A stretch of 44,443 nt of DNA from CAZGLR01 sp964526635 (lineage in GTDB: Bacteria; Zixibacteria; MSB-5A5; GN15; JAAZOE01), in assembly GCA_964526635.1 (NCBI GenBank), contig CAZGLR010000012.1, positions 1-44,443 on the forward strand. Reading direction: 5' to 3'. Numbering within the stretch: the stretch's first letter is position 1; each line of letters begins with the position of its first letter. Shown here piece by piece: positions 16,788 through 25,708 of the stretch. Both the position numbers and the translations under genes were made by a program. The notes under the pieces were generated by a model, which was not told the DNA's origin, ran no database searches, and worked only from the letters and a program-made list of their open reading frames with translations.

Positions 16788-19508
16788 ATGCACGGCGAGA
16801 TTAGTAAGACGCCATGGGCAGAACAGGCGCAATCTCTTCTGGATTCACTCGGTGTAGATCGTAAAAAGGGCCTTTCTGCCGGCGACATCGGATCGCGGCG
16901 GGAGAAATACGGTCGAAATGAACTCGGCCGCCAGAAGCGCCGTTCGGCGTGGCTGATTCTCTTTGATCAGTTCAAAAACCTGGTCATTATAATCCTTGCT
17001 GTTGCCGGCGTGGTATCAGTCATACTCGGACAACATGTCGAGGCTGCCGCAATTGTCGCCGCCATCCTGGTCAATACGGTCATCGGTTTTGTCACCGAAT
17101 TGAAAGCCGTGCGGTCGATGGATGCACTCCGTAAACTGAGCCGGGTGGAAACGCGAGTGAAGCGAGACGGCAAGGTGAAGGACATTGGCGCTGTAGAGCT
17201 GGTGGTGGGCGATATCGTTCCTCTCGAAGCGGGTGATATTATCCCCGCTGACATCCGGCTGCTGGAAGCGAATAAATTGCAAACCGATGAATCCGCCCTC
17301 ACCGGTGAATCCGAACCGGTACTCAAGGATGTAGAACAGAAGCCGGAAGAGACCGAACTACCCGAACGGACCTGCATGGTGTACAAGGGGACGTCGGCAT
17401 CGCGCGGGTCGGGCGAGGGGATCGTGGTTGCGGTCGGCCGCAAGACCGAACTCGGCCAGATTCAAAAGATGGTCGAAGAGGCTGAAGACGAAACAACACC
17501 GCTCGAAAAACGCCTCGATCATCTCGCCTATCGCCTGATCTGGGTCGTGCTGGGATTGTCTGTTATGATTGCCCTGATCGGTATTGTCAGCAACAGAGAT
17601 CTGACCCTGATGATCAAAAGCGCTATAGCCCTCGCGGTCGCCGCCATACCGGAGGGGCTGCCTATTGTGGCGACAGTAGCCATGGCACGCGGGATGATTA
17701 TCATGGCCCGCCGCAACGCCCTGGTCAATAAGCTGGCTTCAGTCGAAACACTGGGTGCAACCAGCGTTATTGGCGCCGACAAAACCGGCACCCTGACCGA
17801 AAATCGTATGACCCTCCGTACACTTGTACTTACAGCCAATAATCTCCGCTTCCAGCGGAAGAAGGACAGTACAGAATGGAAATTGTCCGATAATGGCAAG
17901 AGTGAAATTTCAGAAAGCGATGAAAAACGCCTGCACGAAGCCATTCGCATCGGTGTCTTGTGTAACAATGCCGTGCTTTCTGATAATAGTAAGGATGATG
18001 ACGAGCAGTCCGATGATGGCAGCGGCGATCCCATGGAAACAGCCTTGCTTGCGGCCGGTCGCGATCTTGGCATGAGGCGTGACGAACTGCTGGAGTCAAT
18101 GCCGGAAGAACGGGAAGAGGCTTTTGACCCCGATACGATGATGATGGCCACCTTCCACCGCACTGAAAACGCCTACCTTGTGGCGGTCAAGGGCGCACCG
18201 CATGCTGTACTTGGCAGTTGCAATCGAGTCATCAGCAATGGTGATTCGGCCGAACTATCGGATGACGACCGGCAGTGGTGGGAGGAAAAGAACGACGAAC
18301 TGGCAAACGATGGTCTGAGGGTCCTGGCTGTGGCCAGCAAAGAGGTGAACGATACCGATATCGATCCCTATTCAGATTTAACCCTGGTCGGCCTGGTCGG
18401 ATTACTTGATCCCGCCCGTCAGGATGTTGCCGAGGCGATCGCACAATGCCGGGATGCCGGTGTGCGGGTCGTGATGATGACTGGCGACCAGCCCGGAACC
18501 GCTTGTAAAATCGCCCGCGACATAAAACTTGTCGAGGACGGCAGCGATGAGGTAAGCGATGAGGTAATCGTTGGCAAGGAAATCGCCGAAGATGAAGATA
18601 CTGGTAAACAGCAGCGGGAGGAGATTCGTCGCGCCTCCATTTTCGCTCGCGTAACGCCCCGTCAGAAACTCATGATCATCGATACGCATCGTAATCATGG
18701 CGCGGTCGTCGCCATGACGGGCGATGGTGTCAATGATGCTCCCGCGCTTAAAAAAGCCGATATCGGCGTGGCTATGGGTAAACGCGGTACACAGGTGGCC
18801 AAGCAGGCCGCCGATATGATTCTGCGCGATGATGCCTTTCCGACTATTGTCATTGCTGTCCGGCAGGGTCGAATAATATTCGAAAATATCCGCAAATTTG
18901 TCGTGTATCTGCTTTCGGGGAATGTCAGCGAAATTCTTGCTGTGGCGACAGCCTCGATGGTAAACCTTCCCCTGCCGTTGCTTCCGCTGCAAATACTGTT
19001 TTTGAATCTGATACTCGATGTGTTTCCGGCGCTGGCTTTGGGGATGGGCTCAGGTGATCCGACCATAATGAAACGACCGCCGCGCCCATCAAGTGAATCA
19101 GTTTTGACTACCGCGCACTGGGCCGCCATCAGTATTTATGGCCTCATAATTGCTTCAGTGGTGCTGGGCAGTCTGGTGCTGGCGATGACATGGCTGGATA
19201 TGAATCCGGAAAACGCTGTCACGATCAGTTTTCTGACACTGTCATTCTCGCGATTATGGCACGTATTCAATATGCGGGATAATCGTTCGAATATTTTCGT
19301 CAATGAAATCTCAATCAATCCTCATGTCTGGGGAGCGCTGGGCGTCTGCCTGCTGATTATTGTCGGCGCCACGTATGTTCCCATCCTGGCCGAGATTCTC
19401 AGTCTGACATCACCATCGATCGATGGCTGGCTGCTGGCTCTGGCGGCGTCTGTGGTGCCGTTGATTGTCGGCCAAATTCTGAAAATATTCGGAATTGTAA
19501 GAGTATAG
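16788..19508 (+). CDS. P2-type cation-transporting ATPase (Ca2+-pump-like)
   Basis: A 906-residue P-type ATPase with the N-terminal cation-ATPase domain (starting near WAEQAQSLLDSLGV), PEGLP (288-292) in helix 4, TGES in the actuator, phosphorylated Asp331 in DKTGTLTENRM, an acidic insert in the nucleotide domain (DDDEQSDDGSGD), TGDGVNDAPAL, and helix 6 FLNLILDVFPALALG. The Asn and Asp of that helix and the Glu of PEGLP match Ca2+ ligands of P2A pumps, so Ca2+ is the leading substrate; Mn2+ or monovalent cations remain possible. ATG 16788 is chosen over in-frame TTG 16770 and ATG 16779 because GAAAGG lies 10 bases upstream. Confidence 0.88.
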   Translation: MHGEISKTPWAEQAQSLLDSLGVDRKKGLSAGDIGSRREKYGRNELGRQKRRSAWLILFDQFKNLVIIILAVAGVVSVILGQHVEAAAIVAAILVNTVIGFVTELKAVRSMDALRKLSRVETRVKRDGKVKDIGAVELVVGDIVPLEAGDIIPADIRLLEANKLQTDESALTGESEPVLKDVEQKPEETELPERTCMVYKGTSASRGSGEGIVVAVGRKTELGQIQKMVEEAEDETTPLEKRLDHLAYRLIWVVLGLSVMIALIGIVSNRDLTLMIKSAIALAVAAIPEGLPIVATVAMARGMIIMARRNALVNKLASVETLGATSVIGADKTGTLTENRMTLRTLVLTANNLRFQRKKDSTEWKLSDNGKSEISESDEKRLHEAIRIGVLCNNAVLSDNSKDDDEQSDDGSGDPMETALLAAGRDLGMRRDELLESMPEEREEAFDPDTMMMATFHRTENAYLVAVKGAPHAVLGSCNRVISNGDSAELSDDDRQWWEEKNDELANDGLRVLAVASKEVNDTDIDPYSDLTLVGLVGLLDPARQDVAEAIAQCRDAGVRVVMMTGDQPGTACKIARDIKLVEDGSDEVSDEVIVGKEIAEDEDTGKQQREEIRRASIFARVTPRQKLMIIDTHRNHGAVVAMTGDGVNDAPALKKADIGVAMGKRGTQVAKQAADMILRDDAFPTIVIAVRQGRIIFENIRKFVVYLLSGNVSEILAVATASMVNLPLPLLPLQILFLNLILDVFPALALGMGSGDPTIMKRPPRPSSESVLTTAHWAAISIYGLIIASVVLGSLVLAMTWLDMNPENAVTISFLTLSFSRLWHVFNMRDNRSNIFVNEISINPHVWGALGVCLLIIVGATYVPILAEILSLTSPSIDGWLLALAASVVPLIVGQILKIFGIVRV

Positions 19509-19530
19509 TCTTTTTAACGAGGTTTGATTC

Positions 19531-20598
19531 GTGGGTACCAATTCACAAGACGCCACATCCTTTACACTCAGAGCCATGGGCGCCACCGCCATCGCTCTGG
19601 CCGGTATAGCCGTACTTCTTCTGGCCTGGCAATTATCACAGATGCTGCTGATGACATTCGCCGGCATAATGCTGGCTGTATTTCTCGATGGCATCTCCGG
19701 CTGGGTCGGACGCCATCTGTACCTTCCCCGTCCGCTGGCTTTGACTGTTGCTATTGTGGGTTTGTTCGCTTTTTTCGTTCTGGCAGGCATGTTCAGCGGA
19801 CCCCGCATCACCGATCAGTTTGCCAATTTGACCGAGAAAATCCCCGAAGCATTTGACAGCCTTCAGCAGGACCTTCAGGACTCGAAATGGGGCCGGTTGC
19901 TGATGCCGAAGACAGAAAACAGCAACGGAGGCTTGCCGATAAGTCGCTCGGAAATACTCGGCGGCGTCTCCGGGGTGTTCTCCGGTGTAGTCGGATTTGC
20001 CACCGGAATATTCGTCATTTTCTTCGTGGGCATTTATCTGGCTGTCACCCCCCGTTTGTATGCGGGGAATATTGTCCGCCTGCTTCCGGGTAAAAAGCGG
20101 GAACGAATTGATACAGTCCTGAAAACTATCGCCGGCTCATTACGCTGGTGGCTGGCCGGGCGGTTTGTTTCCATGGCTGTCGTGGGCGTGTTGACCTCAC
20201 TCGGTCTCTGGATTGCAGGAATTCCGCTGGCATTGTCACTGGGTTTAATCGCGGCATTGTTTTCGTTTGTGCCGAACATCGGGCCGTTGTTATCACTGAT
20301 TCCCATGATACTGGTGGCGCTTTCAAAAGACCCGGTACTCATCATCTGGGTGCTGGTTATCTATCTGGCAGTACAAACCCTGGAAAGCTATGTGATTACT
20401 CCTATGGTGCAGAAAAAGGCGGTTTCGATCCCGCCGGCCCTGCTTATTACCGCGCAGATTTTCATGGGCGTGTTATTCGGTGTGATGGGTATATTGCTGG
20501 CCACACCACTGGTTCTTGTAGCAATAATCACGATTCAGATGCTGTATGTTGAAGACGTCCTGGGTGACAGTGTAAAAATCATGGGCAAGCATGAATAG
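19531..20598 (+). CDS. AI-2E family transporter (PerM-like)
   Basis: A 355-residue membrane protein with an N-terminal pair of helices, a soluble segment (about 90-150), and a C-terminal group of helices. LGLIAALFSFVPNIGPLLSLIPM is the family signature, seen here as FVPNIGPLLSLIP, followed by VQTLESYVITPMVQKKAV. The family includes an autoinducer-2 exporter and Na+(Li+)/H+ antiporters. Because a Na+-type ATPase lies upstream, a Na+/H+ antiport role is attractive but unproven. The GTG start follows ACGAGG by about 9 bases, 22 bases after the P-type pump. Confidence 0.85.
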   Translation: MGTNSQDATSFTLRAMGATAIALAGIAVLLLAWQLSQMLLMTFAGIMLAVFLDGISGWVGRHLYLPRPLALTVAIVGLFAFFVLAGMFSGPRITDQFANLTEKIPEAFDSLQQDLQDSKWGRLLMPKTENSNGGLPISRSEILGGVSGVFSGVVGFATGIFVIFFVGIYLAVTPRLYAGNIVRLLPGKKRERIDTVLKTIAGSLRWWLAGRFVSMAVVGVLTSLGLWIAGIPLALSLGLIAALFSFVPNIGPLLSLIPMILVALSKDPVLIIWVLVIYLAVQTLESYVITPMVQKKAVSIPPALLITAQIFMGVLFGVMGILLATPLVLVAIITIQMLYVEDVLGDSVKIMGKHE

Positions 20599-20607
20599 CA
20601 GATAACA

Positions 20608-20660
20608 CGGGCCACCCGCCAAAATCGCCCTGCTCTTTGTTTACAGCGGCAGGTGGCCCG
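20608..20660. terminator. Large inverted repeat between convergent genes
   Basis: CGGGCCACC (20608-20616) pairs with GGTGGCCCG (20652-20660); the 35-base middle also has partial pairing. It lies between the convergent AI-2E and PRC-barrel genes, where a two-way transcription stop is expected, but there is no strong T run. Confidence 0.45.
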
Positions 20661-20742
20661 GTGCTGCTTGCGCGCTTCGCAGGTCCCTTTCCAGATAAGG
20701 TCACTCACGAACACTTGTTCGCGGGTAAATGCCGTGTCAAAT

Positions 20743-21513
20743 CTAAATTCTGGCCGCCTCCGTATAATGGGGTCGGCCGTAATAATCGAATAATACCTGT
20801 TCCTGCTTGCGATTTACCGGCAGGCTGGGATCGAATTCCGGGCTGTTTTTAACCGCTTTCCGCGTAACATCAACAATAACCTTCTGATCCGGAAAACTGA
20901 TATCGGTAATCCAGTTGAGCGGTATCATCACTGTGCGCCCCGGCAGCCAGTTATGAGTATCAACGATGAGATAGCGGATAATCCACAAAACATCATCCAT
21001 CAAGAAATCATCAACATGACCAATACCGTCATCAGTGGCCTCAATCTTGTACCCGGCTACTTCGCGAACGCTGCGAAGAAAGGGGTCCCCATAGGGCTCG
21101 TCGACCGGTACGTCGGCGGCCGACTCACCCTCCTCACCCTTATCTTTGACGCGAACCGGGACCGGAAACGCTCCCCCGGTTACACCGCCGGCCCAGTATG
21201 GTTGCAGACCCCAGTAGCGATGCAGATTCAACTCGAATTGCCGTGACACAGGGGCATCATCATCAAGAGGCGGACTGCTTTCGATGCCGGATTTGCTGAG
21301 CTCAACTGGCAGGCTTTTGTCATCCCATTGCGGCTGACCGAGCAGGGCCGGTGGTATCAGAACACGGCGTCCCGACAACCAACTGCCGCAGCGGGCAACC
21401 AGATAACGGATTACCCAGAGGTTTTCGTCGATGAGAAGATCATCGACCGTGCCGAATTCACCATCACTCGCCTGCAGATCATATCCCTTGATTTTCAATA
21501 CGCTTCGAATCAT
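20743..21513 (-). CDS. Two-domain PRC-barrel protein, copy A
   Basis: A 256-residue soluble protein with two PRC-barrel domains. Domain 1 (about 1-75) starts MIRSVLKIKGYDLQASDGEFG, continues VDDLLIDENLWVIRYLVA and GRRVLIPPAL. Domain 2 (about 145-225) starts LRSVREVAGYKIEATDDGIG, continues VDDFLMDDVLWIIRYLIVD and GRTVMIPLNWI. A linker (about 85-140) contains LHRYWGLQPYW. The C-terminus ends VLFDYYGRPHY. PRC barrels serve as adaptor domains in photosynthetic reaction centres, RimM and many small stress proteins. AAGGAGG precedes the ATG. It is the last gene of a two-gene unit with copy B. Confidence 0.85.
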   Translation of the reverse strand: MIRSVLKIKGYDLQASDGEFGTVDDLLIDENLWVIRYLVARCGSWLSGRRVLIPPALLGQPQWDDKSLPVELSKSGIESSPPLDDDAPVSRQFELNLHRYWGLQPYWAGGVTGGAFPVPVRVKDKGEEGESAADVPVDEPYGDPFLRSVREVAGYKIEATDDGIGHVDDFLMDDVLWIIRYLIVDTHNWLPGRTVMIPLNWITDISFPDQKVIVDVTRKAVKNSPEFDPSLPVNRKQEQVLFDYYGRPHYTEAARI

Positions 21514-21596
21514 TGTGTCTTCCTCCTTCAGATGGTGGCGTCGGAATCATTCGCAATCATAACGTCATTCAATGGGAGGGTAATACGACCCATCGT

Positions 21597-22352
21597 TTAT
21601 TTCTGCGGCGAGAGATCATAATGATCCCGCAACACTTCTTCATATTCGGGCTTGACCGGTTTATCATTATCAAAAGGCGGCGCATTCGAGATCATTTCAA
21701 TCGAAGCGTCTACCGAAATGCTTTTGTTATCCCAGTCGATTGAGGTGATGAGTGCATGCGGAAGCAGAACCTTCTTGCCGGGCATCAGACGGCGAAATTC
21801 GACCGTAAGATAACCGACAGTCCAGCTTTCATCGTCAATCACGAAGTCGACAATCTGACCATATTCGCCGGTCGATGCTTTGAGCTGGTAGCCCATAATT
21901 TCTTTAACACTGCGCAAATGCGGGTCACCATCGAGCGGCGGCATTTTGTCGGTATGTTCAGCCGGTTGTGGTGGTATGTAGTTCCTGGCATCCGGTCGCA
22001 TACGGTGAGCATGTTCACCCGGCGTACGAGTTTCCCAGTATGGCCGCCAGCTGAAATGACGGTGTAATTTGGACTCGTACTGGTGCGACACCGGTTTATC
22101 GGTTGCCAGCGGCGGGCTGCTTTTAATGTGCTCCCGGGATAACTCCACCGGGAATTTTTTGTTTTTCCAATCCGGCTTTTTGAGCTCCGAAGGCACAATC
22201 AACACTCTGCGTCCGGGCAGCCATTTGGATGTATCAACCACCAGGTAACGAATTTCCCATGAGTGATCATCAAACAGCATGTCTCTGGCCGCGCCGATGT
22301 CGCCATCGGTAGCCGAGATAGAATGTCCGAGTATACTGGCGATTGTTCGCAT
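21597..22352 (-). CDS. Two-domain PRC-barrel protein, copy B
   Basis: A 251-residue paralogue of copy A. Domain 1 (about 1-75) has ILGHSISATDGDIG, ARDMLFDDHSWEIRYLVVDT and GRRVLIVP. Domain 2 (about 140-220) has LRSVKEIMGYQLKASTGEYG, IVDFVIDDESWTVGYLTVEF and GKKVLLPHALI. The linker holds LHRHFSWRPYW. A perfect AAAGGAGG site precedes the ATG by 9 bases. A sigma-54-like promoter lies 123 bases upstream on the same strand, and copy A follows after 83 bases, so both are likely expressed together. Confidence 0.85.
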   Translation of the reverse strand: MRTIASILGHSISATDGDIGAARDMLFDDHSWEIRYLVVDTSKWLPGRRVLIVPSELKKPDWKNKKFPVELSREHIKSSPPLATDKPVSHQYESKLHRHFSWRPYWETRTPGEHAHRMRPDARNYIPPQPAEHTDKMPPLDGDPHLRSVKEIMGYQLKASTGEYGQIVDFVIDDESWTVGYLTVEFRRLMPGKKVLLPHALITSIDWDNKSISVDASIEMISNAPPFDNDKPVKPEYEEVLRDHYDLSPQK

Positions 22353-22474
22353 TATTATCGATGTCCTCCTTTCGCGTCACTATCCTTGAGGTAACCATGT
22401 ATACAATATCGAAAACTTACCACACGGTAAAACCTGCCTGTATGACGCCTGTATGATATCTTTCTTTAATAACC

Positions 22475-22490
22475 ATCAAGCAGCGTGCCG
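22475..22490 (-). promoter_or_regulatory. Sigma-54-like promoter before PRC-barrel copy B
   Basis: On the - strand the sequence reads CGGCACG-CTGC-TTGAT. The -24 GG and the -12 TTG are spaced exactly as in TGGCACG-N4-TTGCA, but GA replaces the usual GC. It shares 13 of 16 bases with the site at 25522 and points toward the gene starting at 22352. The rest of the 359-base gap 22353-22711 shows no gene. Confidence 0.5.
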
Positions 22491-22711
22491 AATAATTGGA
22501 GCGTTGTCCTAAGTGCATAAGGCAGAGCTGCTTGGCCGTATTGAATAGCCCGGTACCAACCACATCATCGGCTATTGGTATTATCCGCAATGGCTACAAT
22601 GTGAACATATGGTACAAACAAACGATAAAGTATCGGGCCAAGCATGCAGGGATGGAGTACACAACCCCAACCCGTGATACAACCGATAGACGGGATGAGT
22701 AAGTGAGTATT

Positions 22712-22999
22712 CTACATTTGCGGCGGAGATGTCTCGGAAAAAATGCGGCCGAGTTCTTTCCATGAATCAGCCAGTTCCCCGCGCACGGTTTCCCATGAAT
22801 TGCCATCGATCTTTTTTACCTTAGCCAGTTTGTTTTCGGCATGCTGAAGGGTATTTTTCAGTTCCTTTATTTTTTCCTGATATACTTTTTGCGCCATGTT
22901 GCTTTCCTGGCGCGCACGGGTCTCAAGCACTGCGATTCGTGATTTCCAGACATCAATCTGGGCGTTCGCAAACTCAAGATATGCTTTCTTTTCGGCCAT
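22712..22999 (-). CDS. Small coiled-coil stress protein (sll1863-like)
   Basis: A 95-residue, highly charged helical protein beginning MAEKKAYLEFANAQIDVWK, with heptad-like spacing through VLETRARQES and KELKNTLQHAENKLAKVKK, and a C-terminal SWKELGRIF segment. It resembles the short proteins annotated as sll1863-family stress response proteins, whose molecular role is unknown. The start at 22999 has GGAGAGA upstream; a longer frame to 23044 lacks such a site. It is 60 bases behind PRC-barrel copy C and probably shares its transcript. Confidence 0.65.
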   Translation of the reverse strand: MAEKKAYLEFANAQIDVWKSRIAVLETRARQESNMAQKVYQEKIKELKNTLQHAENKLAKVKKIDGNSWETVRGELADSWKELGRIFSETSPPQM

Positions 23000-23059
23000 G
23001 ATGCTCTCTCCATGTCGGTGGTGAGGATTACACTTTTTAAACACTGGCTTTGTATTCGG

Positions 23060-23812
23060 TCAGGACGGGTACCGCTTGCGACCGTAATAGTCAAAAAGGA
23101 TCTCTTCCTCCTGGCGATTGATCGGCTTAGAAGGATTATAATCCGGCGCTTGATGTACCTGTTCCTTTTTGACATCAACCAGAACAGTCTGCCGTTTCCA
23201 ACTGATATCTGTTATCCAGATCAACGGCATCAGAACACGTTTACCGGGCAGCCAGGCACGGGTGTCGACAATAACATAACGAATGACCCATCGCTGGTCA
23301 TCCATGAGAAAGTCATCGACCGAGCCCATCTCGCCATCGCGGGCGCCAATAGCATATCCCTTGACTTCGGTACAGCTTCGCAGATGAGGATCATTATTAT
23401 TGTACTCTGCCTCCGGCGAGATTGTCTCGCCCTGTCCGGTATGATGCCTGGTCATCGGGATGGGATACACACCGGCGGGCATCCCGGCCATGAAGTACGG
23501 TTGCAATCCGAAAAAATCCCGGATTTCATTTTCTCGCTGTCGGGAAACCGGAGCATCTTCGGTAATCGAGGGGCTCTCCTCAATTGCCTTTTTCGTCAAA
23601 TGAACCGGCATCTGACGATGGTTCCAGTCCGGTTGGCGAAAGAAACCCTCCGGTACCAGCACCCGTCGATGCGGCGGTGCCCCACCCAGTTTGACCACCA
23701 GGTACCGCAGGGTCCACAAAACACTGTCGAACAAGAAATCCTCGACACTGCCCACCCGGCCGTCACGGGCCATGACATCATATCCCTGGACTGCCATAAT
23801 ACTTCGTATCAT
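23060..23812 (-). CDS. Two-domain PRC-barrel protein, copy C
   Basis: A roughly 250-residue paralogue. Domain 1 (about 1-75) has SIMAVQGYDVMARDGRVG, VEDFLFDSVLWTLRYLVVKL and RRVLVPEGF. Domain 2 (about 140-220) has LRSCTEVKGYAIGARDGEMG, VDDFLMDDQRWVIRYVIVDT and GKRVLMPLIWI. The linker holds RDFFGLQPYFMAG, and the C-terminus EEEILFDYYGRKRY is closest to copy A. The start is uncertain: ATG 23812 is 13 bases after AAGGGAG, while GTG 23824 is too close to it. No terminator is seen between copy C and the coiled-coil gene that follows. Confidence 0.83.
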   Translation of the reverse strand: MIRSIMAVQGYDVMARDGRVGSVEDFLFDSVLWTLRYLVVKLGGAPPHRRVLVPEGFFRQPDWNHRQMPVHLTKKAIEESPSITEDAPVSRQRENEIRDFFGLQPYFMAGMPAGVYPIPMTRHHTGQGETISPEAEYNNNDPHLRSCTEVKGYAIGARDGEMGSVDDFLMDDQRWVIRYVIVDTRAWLPGKRVLMPLIWITDISWKRQTVLVDVKKEQVHQAPDYNPSKPINRQEEEILFDYYGRKRYPS

Positions 23813-23947
23813 ATGTGTTATCACGCTCCCTTATGGTTGTTGCTATGTATCAGGCGACTATGGGTCATACTTTAATCGAATACGGTAACAACAGAAAAAG
23901 GAGGGTCAGCGTTGCTTCCATCCGGACGGATGCGAGTAGTCGCCGTA

Positions 23948-24205
23948 TCATTCTATTTTCTCCGCCACCGGGACGTAACAGGCCGCGTAAACCAGTTTCC
24001 CCTCGTTGTCTTTATAAGACTCCGGTACGTGTTCACGATGAGCGTCTTCCACGGCGGTTTTAATCATCTCCGCCTGCCCCATATCAACAATTGACGCCCG
24101 GCCGTGGAACAATGAAATAATCGCCCAGACGCCGGGTTGGTCTTTGAGTTGTGCCGTTGATTCATACGGTCCCTCGAAATCACGGCTGCCGATATGCACT
24201 GTCAT
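23948..24205 (-). CDS. Small conserved protein of unknown function
   Basis: An 85-residue soluble protein starting MTVHIGSRDFEGPYESTAQL, with alternating strands (GVWAIISLFHG, SIVDMGQAEMI), a helix ending in DAHREHVPES, and KLVYAACYVP near the end. The layout resembles small alpha/beta binding proteins, but I recognise no family with a known role. GAGGAGG precedes ATG 24205 by 8 bases, which decides against the longer frame to 24232. It lies 50 bases after PRC-barrel copy D and is probably in the same transcript. Confidence 0.7.
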   Translation of the reverse strand: MTVHIGSRDFEGPYESTAQLKDQPGVWAIISLFHGRASIVDMGQAEMIKTAVEDAHREHVPESYKDNEGKLVYAACYVPVAEKIE

Positions 24206-24255
24206 GAGTAGCCTCCTCTTGAAAAACGCCAAGACAAAAAACCTGTATTGCCAAT

Positions 24256-25005
24256 TTATTGCGAAAACTGCCTGCCATGAGCACTATACAGGTTCTCCTC
24301 AAGCGCAGTGTTTACACCCTGCCGGGGATCATATTCCGGGCTTTTGAGGATGTCCGTACGGCCGACAGCAAACTGAAGGGTCCGGGTGTTGCGATCAACA
24401 TGCTGCAGCCAGTCAATCGCAAGTAGATGCCGCGGATGATCGTCAGTACTGATCCGGGCAGCGATATACTGCAGCCGCCAGGTGTCACCATTGAAAATCA
24501 AGTCATCGACAGCACCGACATCATCGTCACGATCCCGTACCCGGTAGGACAACAATTCCCGGGCGCGGATTTTGTTCGACTGATCGATATGCGGTTCGGC
24601 CAGCGAGGCTGCCTCATCGGTGGCATCGAGTTGATCCCCGGACAACGGCTCGCGGGGCGGCAATCCCTCGGTTGGACCATGGACGAAGTACGGACCAGTC
24701 TCAAAATGCCGGGCGAGTTGTTTTTCTATATCACGTGTAATTGTTTTGTCGATTTCCGAAAACGGCGTCGACTTGATTTGCTCCGCGGTTGCCGCCACCG
24801 GAAAAACACCCGACGAATAGTCCGGAAGTTTGCATATGGCAACCGGAAGCATGATCGCGCGCCCGGTGGACTCGACTGAGCCAGCGAGGGCCAGATAGCG
24901 AACCTTCCAGTTCAGTTCATCGAAAATGATATCAGCGCAGGTCCCGATAATACCGTCGGTCGCCATAATATCAAAACCGAATATCGTTTTTACCTTTCGA
25001 AGCAT
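24256..25005 (-). CDS. Two-domain PRC-barrel protein, copy D (most divergent)
   Basis: A 249-residue paralogue. Domain 1 (about 1-75) has MLRKVKTIFGFDIMATDGIIG, CADIIFDELNWKVRYLAL and GRAIMLPVAI. Domain 2 (about 145-225) has ARELLSYRVRDRDDDVG, VDDLIFNGDTWRLQYIAA and PRHLLAIDWLQ. The linker keeps LARHFETGPYF at the position of LHRYWGLQPYW in copy A. It is less similar to the others, so it is probably an older duplicate. GAGG lies just upstream of the ATG. The preceding membrane gene ends 58 bases upstream, without a terminator. Confidence 0.8.
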   Translation of the reverse strand: MLRKVKTIFGFDIMATDGIIGTCADIIFDELNWKVRYLALAGSVESTGRAIMLPVAICKLPDYSSGVFPVAATAEQIKSTPFSEIDKTITRDIEKQLARHFETGPYFVHGPTEGLPPREPLSGDQLDATDEAASLAEPHIDQSNKIRARELLSYRVRDRDDDVGAVDDLIFNGDTWRLQYIAARISTDDHPRHLLAIDWLQHVDRNTRTLQFAVGRTDILKSPEYDPRQGVNTALEENLYSAHGRQFSQ

Positions 25006-25063
25006 GATCTCAACTCCTCACGTAATCGCAAAGCAGTAATAACGCATGACATCAATGGGCTGC

Positions 25064-25471
25064 TTATGTGTAGCGAATGATGATAGCCACGATCAGGAGA
25101 AGAACCAGCAGCCAGAAAAAGACCGAAATGGCGACATCGACTCCCGCCTCAACTGTGGTTTGTGCTTCGGCCTGCTGCATGGCTTCGCGGCGCGTGCGCG
25201 GCTTTCGCGGCGGAATCAAGGCCAGAACCATCAAAGTCGCCAGAAAACCGATCACGATAAACGGTATCCAGGCTATTCCCCAAATAATCGGTCCGACCGG
25301 TTCCAGCCAGACCCCTCCGGCCCAGACGACCACCAGCAGTAATAAAAATAGAAACAGCAAAGCGGGACCGGCGCCCTCGCGGCCGGGGCGCTGCCATCCG
25401 AACACACCCACCAGAATCAGGCTGAAAATTAATGCGATAAGTATTGCAGCAATTAAATCCAGAAAGAACAT
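25064..25471 (-). CDS. Four-helix membrane protein of unknown function
   Basis: A 135-residue protein with four hydrophobic helices (about 3-25, 37-58, 62-87 and 112-133) and a polar loop PPRKPRTRREAMQQAEAQ between helices 3 and 4. No catalytic motif is visible. AAGGAGGATATCTGAC precedes the ATG, and a sigma-54-like promoter lies 51 bases upstream. It heads a probable operon with PRC-barrel copies D and C and the two small proteins, so PRC proteins may act at the membrane; that link is inferred from order alone. Confidence 0.75.
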   Translation of the reverse strand: MFFLDLIAAILIALIFSLILVGVFGWQRPGREGAGPALLFLFLLLLVVVWAGGVWLEPVGPIIWGIAWIPFIVIGFLATLMVLALIPPRKPRTRREAMQQAEAQTTVEAGVDVAISVFFWLLVLLLIVAIIIRYT

Positions 25472-25521
25472 GTCAGATATCCTCCTTCTCCGGCATAACT
25501 ATCAATGCTGTCCTATTCCCG

Positions 25522-25537
25522 ATCAAGAACCGTGCCA
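25522..25537 (-). promoter_or_regulatory. Sigma-54-like promoter before the membrane/PRC-barrel operon
   Basis: On the - strand: TGGCACG-GTTC-TTGAT. The -24 element is a perfect consensus, spacing is exact, and the -12 has GA for GC. It matches the site before the CBS gene (27816) at 14 of 16 bases. The predicted start near 25510 gives a leader of about 40 bases with a strong ribosome site. Confidence 0.6.
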
Positions 25538-25708
25538 AAAAAAAGAATGAGTCTGAATGACGTTGCAAGACAAGGGAGTCTGTCGAATCAAATTATGATC
25601 ACATGTGTCTGTTTCCAGAATAAATAACGACTCTACCGCCTTGTGTGAAAAAAATGTACCGGCAAGAATTGGAAAACGGCGAAATTTTTTTATTTTCTGT
25701 ATTTGAGA

